Shown in pieces: positions 29,998 to 38,400 of a DNA stretch of 64,000 nt. The DNA lies in contig CAWARU010000001.1 of assembly GCA_963784575.1 (NCBI GenBank), positions 2,294,001 to 2,358,000 of the forward strand. Reading direction: 5' to 3'. A program made the position numbers and the translations under genes. The notes below the pieces were generated by a model. That model saw only the letters and a list, made by a program, of their open reading frames with translations. It was not told the DNA's origin and searched no databases. How positions within the stretch are numbered: position 1 is the stretch's first letter; each line of letters starts with the position of its first letter. The stretch is from CAWARU01 sp963784575. Its GTDB lineage: Bacteria; Pseudomonadota; Gammaproteobacteria; UBA6186; Azoamicaceae.

Positions 29998-32900
29998 ATG
30001 AGTTATTCTGATCGGGACCGACAAGCTGCCCAAATAAAGACCTTAATCGCCTTAGGAAGGGAAAAGGGTTTCCTCACATACGATGAAGTCAACGATTTTC
30101 TTTCTGAAGAAATCGTCGATCCGGGGGAAATCGAAGACTACATCCAAATGTTGGATGAAATGGACATCGTTGTCTATGAAATGGCCCCCAATCTCGACAA
30201 TCTGATGCTGACTGATTCCGAAACGGATATGGTTGTCACAGATGAAGTAGTGGAAGAGGCGGCTGCAGCATCGCTCGCAATTGATAGCGATTTTGGGCGC
30301 ACTACTGACCCTGTTCGCATGTATATGCGCGAAATGGGCAGTGTAGAACTTCTCACCCGACAGGGCGAAATAATAATAGCCAAACGTATCGAAGAAGGTG
30401 TCCGAGAAGTCCTCATGTCTCTGGCACAGTACCCTCCTCTCTTGAATATTATTAATGAAGAATTTGTGAGAGTTCAGAGAGGCGATATTCGAGTGAACGA
30501 TCTCATCAATGGTTTTGTAGACAGTGCACAAGGGGGTCCATCCGTCGAAGAAGTTTCTGTTGGAACTGTTGGAACTGTTGGAACTGCTGGAACTGGTGGC
30601 ACTGGTCCGATAGTAGAAGAAATTATTCCGGTAGAAGCAGCGATTGATGAAGCGGAAGAAGAAGAAGGGGAAGGCGGTTCCACTGAGGCCGGTGAATTCG
30701 ATGCAGAACCTGATATCGAAGAAACCAAACGCCGCTTTGAAGAATTATTTACCAATATGAAAGAGGCGCAAGAAGCCTCTATTCAGAAGGGTAGACAGCA
30801 TCCCGAAACCCAAGCGCTTTTTGAAAAATTAGGCGAATGCTTGGTCACCTTCAAACTGGTACCAAAGATTTTTGATGCTCTCACAAACAACATGCGCAGT
30901 ATGTTAGACCGCGTGCGTGAATATGAACGTGCCATTATGGATATCTGCGTCAATAAAGCAAAAATGCCACGGCAACAATTCATCACTTCATTTCCAAACC
31001 ATGAAACCGATCCAGCTTGGGCACTGCAACACATCGAATCTAACGCTGGCTATTCAAAAACCATAGAGATCGAGAAAGAAACGATCTATTCCCTCCAAGA
31101 ACAATTGGTTGGGATTGAAATGGAAACCGGCTTGCTCATCTCTGAAATAAAAGATCTAAACCGCCGCATGTCGATTGGTGAAGCAAAAGCACGTCGTGCC
31201 AAAAAGGAAATGGTGGAAGCCAATTTGCGTCTGGTTATTTCTATTGCAAAAAAATACACCAATCGCGGCTTGCAATTCCTGGATCTGATCCAAGAAGGCA
31301 ATATCGGCTTGATGAAAGCCGTGGATAAATTTGAATATCGACGCGGTTATAAGTTTTCAACCTATGCAACTTGGTGGATTAGACAGGCCATCACGCGTTC
31401 CATTGCCGATCAGGCTCGCACCATTCGAATTCCTGTCCATATGATTGAAACCATCAATAAGCTCAATCGTATCGCACGACAAATGTTGCAGGAAATGGGA
31501 CGTGAACCAACACCCGAAGAATTGGGTGAGCGGATGGGAATGTCTGAAGATAAAATCCGAAAAGTGCTGAAAATTGCGAAGGAACCCATTTCTACTGAAA
31601 CACCCATTGGTGATGATGAAGATTCCCATTTGGGAGATTTCATCGAAGACAGTTCAGCTTTGTCACCGATCGAAGCTGCGACATCAGAAGGTTTGCGTGA
31701 AGCGACTCGTAAGATCTTATCTGGTCTGACGCCGCGTGAAGCAAAAGTATTGCGCATGCGCTTTGGTATCGATATGAATACCGATCACACCTTGGAAGAG
31801 GTAGGCAAGCAATTTGATGTGACGCGTGAACGAATTCGTCAAATTGAAGCAAAGGCACTCCGAAAACTACGACAACCCAGCCGTGCTCAGCAATTGAAGA
31901 GCTTCCTCGAGGATGAAAGCGGTGAAGAAAAAGGCGGAGGCTCTGGCAATGGAAGTGGTGGCAATGCTACTGGTTCTGGCGGCCAAATGGGCGGCGGAGG
32001 CTCTGGCGGTAACAATGGTGGCAACAATGGCGGTAGTCATGGTGGAAGTAGCAGTTCCGGCGGCGGCATATCAGGAAGTGGCAGCTTTTTAAGAGGCGGA
32101 AATTCTGTGAGCGGAGACCACAACAGTGAAATGCGCTCGAGCGGGATGCACTCAAACAGCATGCATTCGAATGGTTCGAATGGTATGTATTCGAACGGAG
32201 GACATTCCAATGGCGTTCATTTGAACGGAACACAATCAAACGGAATGCATTCAAGTAATGGCGCAGGAAATGGTTCAGGGTTTGGTATGCATCGCGGAAG
32301 TTCAAATTCTCCATTTTCTGGTTCTGGATATGGCTCGTCTTCGTCCTCAATATCTTCATCCTCGCCATTCAGTTCTAGATCAACCTCTTTTGGTTCTTCT
32401 AATCCTTCTACTACGGGGCATCATGCAAATTCGAATGTTAATACGAATGTTAGTGCGAATACTAATGCATCTGCATCACCATATTCTCAGCATGGAAATG
32501 GTAATAGTAATTTGCTAAGAAATAGCTCTAATTTTGGAAATGGATCAGCTGCAGGAAACGCAGGAAGCGGATTAGGTACAGGTACTACCGGTTCTGGTAC
32601 TGCTGACGCTGTCAGTACCATGGGCCAAAATGGAAACGCACATGGACATTCAAATGGGCATCCCAATGGATATGGATATTCGAATGGAAACCTGAATGGA
32701 ATTGCAAATGGAAATTCTCTTTTCCCGAACTCACTCCCCAAACCGGAAGGATACAACAGTTACAACAACAGCATCATCCCGAATGCTAACAGCCAATTGC
32801 TAAATGGCATTCATAATTCATGCAATGTAGGCAATTCTGGCAGTAGCCAAAGCAGTAATAGTAGTAATAGCAGTAATCTTCCAGAAAGTAGCCAAAATGG

Positions 32901-33003
32901 AAATGGATCTGAGGCTTCTAAAAAAGGCGATTCCTCTATAAACGGCAATAATGCTATTATTGGTACCTTGAATATTGCTGAGAATTCTCCGTTTGGCGCT
33001 TGA
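29998..33003 (+). CDS. rpoD: Primary sigma factor RpoD with a 360-residue C-terminal extension
   Basis: 1001 residues. Residues 1 to about 641 are a complete sigma-70: region 1.1, region 1.2 (DPVRMYMREMGSVELLTRQGE), a non-conserved region with a VGTVGTVGTAGTGGTG repeat, regions 2.1-2.4 from about 403 (NLRLVISIAKKYTNRGLQFLDLIQEGN; YATWWIRQAITRSI), region 3, and region 4.2 (VTRERIRQIEAKALRKLRQPSR). The usual end, LKSFLED, is at about 634-640. The frame then continues without a stop for 360 codons of Gly/Ser/Asn-rich sequence, with GGGSGG runs and repeats such as MHSNGMHSN. Codon phase is kept throughout, so it is translated if the assembly is right. It directs RNA polymerase to housekeeping promoters; the tail's role is unknown. 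Confidence 0.95.
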   Translation: MSYSDRDRQAAQIKTLIALGREKGFLTYDEVNDFLSEEIVDPGEIEDYIQMLDEMDIVVYEMAPNLDNLMLTDSETDMVVTDEVVEEAAAASLAIDSDFGRTTDPVRMYMREMGSVELLTRQGEIIIAKRIEEGVREVLMSLAQYPPLLNIINEEFVRVQRGDIRVNDLINGFVDSAQGGPSVEEVSVGTVGTVGTAGTGGTGPIVEEIIPVEAAIDEAEEEEGEGGSTEAGEFDAEPDIEETKRRFEELFTNMKEAQEASIQKGRQHPETQALFEKLGECLVTFKLVPKIFDALTNNMRSMLDRVREYERAIMDICVNKAKMPRQQFITSFPNHETDPAWALQHIESNAGYSKTIEIEKETIYSLQEQLVGIEMETGLLISEIKDLNRRMSIGEAKARRAKKEMVEANLRLVISIAKKYTNRGLQFLDLIQEGNIGLMKAVDKFEYRRGYKFSTYATWWIRQAITRSIADQARTIRIPVHMIETINKLNRIARQMLQEMGREPTPEELGERMGMSEDKIRKVLKIAKEPISTETPIGDDEDSHLGDFIEDSSALSPIEAATSEGLREATRKILSGLTPREAKVLRMRFGIDMNTDHTLEEVGKQFDVTRERIRQIEAKALRKLRQPSRAQQLKSFLEDESGEEKGGGSGNGSGGNATGSGGQMGGGGSGGNNGGNNGGSHGGSSSSGGGISGSGSFLRGGNSVSGDHNSEMRSSGMHSNSMHSNGSNGMYSNGGHSNGVHLNGTQSNGMHSSNGAGNGSGFGMHRGSSNSPFSGSGYGSSSSSISSSSPFSSRSTSFGSSNPSTTGHHANSNVNTNVSANTNASASPYSQHGNGNSNLLRNSSNFGNGSAAGNAGSGLGTGTTGSGTADAVSTMGQNGNAHGHSNGHPNGYGYSNGNLNGIANGNSLFPNSLPKPEGYNSYNNSIIPNANSQLLNGIHNSCNVGNSGSSQSSNSSNSSNLPESSQNGNGSEASKKGDSSINGNNAIIGTLNIAENSPFGA
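31923..33000 (+). repeat. Low-complexity Gly/Ser/Asn coding region (RpoD tail)
   Basis: About 1.08 kb of degenerate repeats at the DNA level (for example successive ggtggcaac and ggcggtagt, then tcgaacgga/tcaaatgga-like units), encoding Gly/Ser/Asn with scattered Met-His. Internal similarity suggests growth by slippage and unequal recombination. Confidence 0.75.
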
Positions 33004-33095
33004 TTTCTTTGCTTTTGTCTTTACTTTTGCATCTATGGTATCATTTGGCTTTAGGCATAGTTGTTAGTGGTTACCATAGTAGTTACCTTCTTTTC

Positions 33096-33175
<80 letters not shown>

Positions 33176-33330
33176 AAAGCAATAAAATCAATGAGTTACA
33201 ATAATATTTTGTGATTTCACCAACTTCTAAAAATATCTTGTGGGATTTTTGCGGTCATTAGGCTAAATAACTAGACGGGAATTGTCTCAGGAGAGATCCC
33301 CCGTGCATCGCGACCTTCTGTCACGGGATT

Positions 33331-33846
33331 TTAGATGATTTTCATAAACATGAGATCAATAAACCCTAATTCGAAGGCTTTATTAACCAGCTCATGTTTA
33401 TTTTTACACTCCAACTTATCTTTAAGTCGTGTTAAGTAGAATTCTATTGTGCGTTTGGACAAGTTTAATTCCTTGGCCATTAATTTGGCTGAAAACCCAC
33501 GGAGTAAAAAGCTAATAATTTGTGCTTGTCGTTTTGATAAATCAATATTTGCATAAACAAAGTCTGGATTTTTTTGTGTGGGTTGTTTCGTAAAATTTTC
33601 AATATTTAAGCCAGAAAAAGTTAATAAAGAAACAATGTTTTTATAACTATGACGAGTGAGCTCTATTCCTACTCCACCAATTCCTATGATTTTATTTTTC
33701 TCATTATAAAGGGGCATTTTGTGACATAAATGCAACATTGTAGAACCATCTTTTCTAGGAAGATAATCAAGATTAAATTGCTGAACTCCTTTTAAAGTTA
33801 ATTGATCTTGCTCAATATATTTTTCAGCATCATTAGACCAAGGCAT
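33331..33846 (-). CDS. LuxR-type regulator, C-terminal part (frameshifted)
   Basis: 171 residues. Contains the second half of a PAS-like sensor (LPRKDGSTMLHLCHKMPLYNEKNKIIGIGGVGIEL) and a LuxR-type helix-turn-helix at the C-terminus (LSKRQAQIISFLLRGFSAKLMAKELNLSKRTIEFYLTRLKDKLECKNKHELV). The real start is in the upstream ORF 33798-34025; one T is missing in a run at 33850-33852 compared with the intact paralogue. It is a decayed or mis-sequenced copy of the regulator at 34559. Confidence 0.8.
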   Translation of the reverse strand: MPWSNDAEKYIEQDQLTLKGVQQFNLDYLPRKDGSTMLHLCHKMPLYNEKNKIIGIGGVGIELTRHSYKNIVSLLTFSGLNIENFTKQPTQKNPDFVYANIDLSKRQAQIISFLLRGFSAKLMAKELNLSKRTIEFYLTRLKDKLECKNKHELVNKAFELGFIDLMFMKII

Positions 33847-34025
33847 TTCAAATCTGATTTTTCGATGATTTCTTCTATGTTTTCGAACATATTCAATCTT
33901 AGACTCTGTTTATTAGCATAATGATAGATCGAATCCGGATCTTTCTTAAAAATTATATAGGGTAGTTGATCAATGAAATTAGAGACGTTAATTTCAGTGT
34001 TCATCATTATATAAAAACTCCTCAA
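33798..34025 (-). CDS. LuxR-type regulator, N-terminal part (frameshifted)
   Basis: 75 residues; from about residue 9 (MNTEINVSNFIDQLPYIIFKKDPDS) it matches the N-terminus of the intact paralogue (ETNLIDQLPYICFKRDPDS). After KSD it leaves the homologous frame: LKCLGLMM is read where the paralogue has FEMPWSND. The two fragments together equal a 224-residue protein. Confidence 0.75.
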   Translation of the reverse strand: MRSFYIMMNTEINVSNFIDQLPYIIFKKDPDSIYHYANKQSLRLNMFENIEEIIEKSDLKCLGLMMLKNILSKIN

Positions 34026-34558
34026 TAGATTTAGGGTTAAGAAATGCTATCTCAATAGCAGATTTAAATCGAGCTCATAATTCAGGGAGGAACTTTTAGA
34101 GTAATTGAACCATTAAAGATCCTCACATAAAAAAATTTATTGGTCAATACGGTATATAGTACAGTATATTAGAGGAGATTTAACTAACCAAAATATATGC
34201 AATTGCCCTTCATCCTGACTGTTGACAATGTTATTTTGAGCCTATAGGACGAAGATTTTTAGATTGGAAGAAAGACTAAAACCTAGGGATCATGAGTCCG
34301 GCTAGTATACTGTAAAAGCGATCTTCTTTCTTTGTAGTACGTTGATTTGTTGAGTTTGGTTTTTCTGGCGAACATTCATATTTCTGCCTACTTTTACAAG
34401 TTTTAACAAAAAATGGCAATAGGATTTACAGTTGTAAGTTATTAAATATCAAATTGAAGTGTAATCAGATTTGAACTCCGCCACAATTTCATGCTTGAAT
34501 AATAATGCAGACACGGTAAGATAGGTTTTTACTTTGCAAATTATTTTAGGATATTGAA
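34026..34558. other. Divergent intergenic region between the two LuxR copies
   Basis: 533 AT-rich bases with no coding frame recognised. Both regulators are transcribed outward from it. A 9-base element tacagtata at 34160-34168 has an inverted copy tatactgta at 34306-34314; this could be an operator pair or chance. Confidence 0.4.
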
Positions 34559-35233
34559 ATGATTAATCCTGGAGTTACGGAAACCAATTTAATTGATCAA
34601 CTACCCTATATTTGTTTTAAAAGAGACCCTGATTCACGTTTTAGTTATGTTAGTAGGCAGATCTTAAATTGGGGTATGTTCAAAAGTCTAGATGAAATCA
34701 TTGGAAAATCAGATTTTGAAATGCCTTGGTCTAATGATGCTGAAAAATATATCGAAGAAGATCAATTATCTTTAAAAGGAAACTCCCAATTTTTGCTTCA
34801 TTCCCTGCCTCGCCAAGATGGTACAAAGCTATTACATTTTTGTCACAAAACCCCCCTTTATAATGAGAAAAATAAAATCATAGGAATTGGTGGTATAGGT
34901 TTTGAGATGACACTCGAAAATTATAAAAATATTTTCTCCATATTAGCTTTTGCAGGCTTAAATATTTCAGATTTCAACAAAATAGTTCATCCGAAAAAAT
35001 TAGAATTTATTTATAAAAATATTTGTTTTACGAAACGTCAGGCTCAAATCCTCTGTTTTTTGTTGCGAGGATATTCTGCTGAGTTAACGGCCAAGGAATT
35101 AAAACTCTCTAAACGTACCATTGAATTCTATTTGACCCGATTAAGAGACAAGTTGGAATGTAACAATAAACATGATCTAGTAAAAAAAGCTTTTGAATTA
35201 GGATACATCGATTCTATGTTCATGAGATTTTGA
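34559..35233 (+). CDS. PAS-like/LuxR-type transcriptional regulator
   Basis: 224 residues, apparently intact. Residues 1-130 form a PAS-like sensor (LIDQLPYICFKRDPDSRFSYVSRQ...GMFKSLDEIIGKSDFEMPW...GIGGIGFEMT). Residues about 160-215 form a LuxR helix-turn-helix (TKRQAQILCFLLRGYSAELTAKELKLSKRTIEFYLTRLRDKLEC). It lacks a phosphoacceptor receiver domain, so it probably senses a small ligand or acts in a phase-dependent way, as the Legionella LpnR-type regulators may. It is a paralogue of the broken copy on the other strand. The kinase/OTU gene downstream on the same strand, 261 bases away, is a plausible target. Confidence 0.88.
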   Translation: MINPGVTETNLIDQLPYICFKRDPDSRFSYVSRQILNWGMFKSLDEIIGKSDFEMPWSNDAEKYIEEDQLSLKGNSQFLLHSLPRQDGTKLLHFCHKTPLYNEKNKIIGIGGIGFEMTLENYKNIFSILAFAGLNISDFNKIVHPKKLEFIYKNICFTKRQAQILCFLLRGYSAELTAKELKLSKRTIEFYLTRLRDKLECNNKHDLVKKAFELGYIDSMFMRF

Positions 35234-35494
35234 TGCTTCCGCCCTCTTAAATCTCAAGATTTAAACGACCCAATCATAAAAAATTATTTCTCATTGATAA
35301 GTGCTGTCATATCATTTTTTTAGCAACCGATGTGAGAGTGCTAAAATGATTGAATTATAAGACTGTTTAAATTTGTACGTTATAAAATACTGTATTGCAA
35401 GGTCTTAAAATTTCTTTACAATCAACAAAAGATTTCAATGTTCCAATAAATTGATGATTCAATTTATTTCATTGGAATTATGGAAGTTGTTTAA

Positions 35495-38400
35495 ATGCAT
35501 AGCGCCTTTCAATTTGCGTATAAGGAAACGAACATGTTTAATCTCAGCCAAGGAGATAGAAAAAAATTTGAATACTTAAGAAAGTTGCAGTCAGACGTTG
35601 CTAATTATCATCTCACTGGAGATGAGTTTAGCGGTGCTATTAAATTCACAGGTTTAGAATCGCATGTTGCTGCGCAGAGTTTTGCAACTCGGCTCCTTGA
35701 AACCGAAGTTGACTTAGAAAATGAAAAACACCAACGGGTTTTAGCGCTCGCCTTGGTTGTTCAACAAGGGCCGGAAACCTGGCGACAATACGATATGGCG
35801 GAGCAACAAACCATCCTAAACTTATTATCAATACGATACGCCAGCGAGCAACGTCAACAAGAAGAATGCCTTTCTCGTGTCCTAGATTCTTTATTTGATA
35901 CTCAAACAATTGTGGATATCAGCGGTATTGGTGGCCTTCTGGCTAGCGGTAACCCCTACGTGCTGGGTTTGAGTACGGGCATCAATATTTTAATTGGGCG
36001 TTTAGCAGATGGGAACTCTTTCAGTGGGGGCGCAAATTTAGAGGTGGTAGAGAATTTAGATAAGCTTGATACAGGAGATATCTTTGTTTCGGGTATTAAG
36101 CTGCAGCCCGATGCATTGCAATTTGTAAGTAAAAAACATCAAATTTCCATCGATCACATTAAACAAGTATTAAATGCCTATGGTCTAAAATTTGAAGACT
36201 TGAGTCAAGCCCAGCGTGAACAAGTACGTCAACTCTATGCTCGCTTTCATCAAAAAGATAAAGATTCAGCGCTTCGTTCTAAAAGAGACATGAAAGAGGT
36301 CAAAGAACAAATTGAAACATTGCGAGATGAAAGTCGCTCAGAAAGAATGTTGCAGAGAGAAAAAGAAAGATATTATCAAAGGCTCAATGACGCCAGGGGT
36401 TTTTTTAGGGGCTTACAAGGGGTTGCATCAATGATCAAAGATCCTAAACTCTGCAGAAATCTTCAAGTAGTAGGTTGCATAGGGGAACAAGGGATCAATA
36501 TTGCATCGAGAGCCATGGAGTTAGGCGGACTGATACCTGGTGTGGCAGCACCCGTTGGAATGGCTATGTTATTACCAATGGCCAATATTGCAATCTCGGC
36601 CGCCGTCATCATTTTCTCGATTTTTGGGAAAAAGAAGTCTGAACGCTCTCCTGTAATGGAAGCCTTACAAACCATTTCCAAACAGATAGCGGAACTACGC
36701 AAAGAAATGCATGAACGCTTTGATTTGATCGAAGAAAAGTTGCATAAAATCGCTGAAAGTATGTTTGAAGGTTTTGAGCAAATCAAAGCAATTATTAATT
36801 TTGAAACCGGTGTAATAAGGGAGATGATTCAAATTTCTATGGGGAGATTACAGGATGATATTGATGAATTGACCCAGATAATTGAAAGTGGACATCGTGA
36901 ATTAGCACTGATACATTTCAAAGATGAGATAGTGGCACCGATAAGTTGCTATATAGACGGTACTTCTACCACAGTGCTAGATACCACCAAGGTGGCTATT
37001 TTAGAAGAAAATTGGTTGTTAGGACAATTTTGTTCCGGTATATTTGCCGGAAAATATTTCCGAAAAGAGCAACCTTATCATCAAGTGGCCAGGATAGCTG
37101 AAAAACCTGTTGAACTCGTTTTGGGTTATCTTGCCCGGTTTGCAAGTGAAAGGCTCGGTATTCAGGGGATTCAGGAAGCCGATCTCCCCAGTTTAGATCT
37201 GTGGATGGAGAACATAGGTTTAGCACTAGCAGCGAGGACTGCTCTAAAGCTTAAAGACAATAAAGATATTCCGTTGGCAAATTTACGCAAAATACAAGAA
37301 AAAGCAGTGCGTTCCCACGATGTTATTAAGACTTTACGAAACGCCACTCCTAAATTATATGAATCGCTAATTGCGTTGTATGTGAATGGGATCGGGTCTA
37401 TCGAGAAAAGGATCCTTGAATTAATGACGGTGAAAGCAAAAGAAGAGGTTGTAACAGACACAGTAGCCTTATCTTCAATTAAACTGCAAACGATCAAAGG
37501 GCTTGGCTTTCCTGATTTAGATGCTCAACACTTCTTAAATGCCTTGGCAAACCAAAGAGTACCGCGAATTTTAGTCTTAGCGGAGCAACTTGGTCTAGGA
37601 CAATGGGAGGCCAATTACCAAGGGGTTAGAGCTGAAGGAAATGCCTGGAATGGACCCGGAGGACATATGGTATATCCGACCTACAGAATGCCCGCCATGC
37701 CTATTTACCATGTTCATTTGCTGTTTAGATTCAAAGCAAAGAGAGCTGAAGAGGGATCTGAAAAAGGGATTGATATTCCAATCTTAAATGCAACCTTTAA
37801 AAGACACCTTGAGACATCAAGTTGGATAGTTCGTGGTCTCAATGACAATCACGTTAATGCCCACGTTTATGTTCCACAATATCGAGCAGAGCAAAACAAT
37901 CCAGTACGGATCCCCGGTTTGCTTTGCGGCAATTGGGCAGCAAGTACTGTCATTTCAGGCCCGACTGTCTGTGATTATCAAGCCAAAGTTAGAGAACAGA
38001 TTGCAGGCATCACTCAAATAGCCTGGCAAAAGGCAAAATCACAAGCACCCAGCGCCGATCTTAAACTGACCGCTGAACAGAAAGCCTTTTTGGATGCCGT
38101 GGCCAGTATAAAAGATAACTCCGCCCTATTTACAAGCATGGTGGATCAACTTAAAGCGGTTCGAGCGCTCTCTCTGGCATATGCACAGCTATTGGGCCTT
38201 AAAGAGGAAACAGCGGCTGAATTACGTAAAGCGCTCAATACCGATTTGACTGAGTTCCTGATCGATCCTCATTTAATAGCAGAAATAGATGATCGTCTTA
38301 CGTTATTGCTTGGCAATTTGTCGAAATCGCCCACTTTCACTGCTTCCCAGGTTTTAGTCAAGCTATTTCATGCATCTAATATCATAACCTTGTATGAAAG

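Noticed and set aside
30052..30531. 159-residue ORF on the minus strand
   Set aside because: Antisense shadow of rpoD; His/Phe-rich composition without homology.
31967..32368. 133-residue minus-strand ORF in the rpoD tail
   Set aside because: Reverse reading of the Gly/Ser/Asn repeats; composition follows from the repeats.
33300..33327. Hairpin cccgtg...cacggg as terminator for the luxR remnant
   Set aside because: Only six base pairs with a 16-base loop and no T-run in the right direction; too weak to report.
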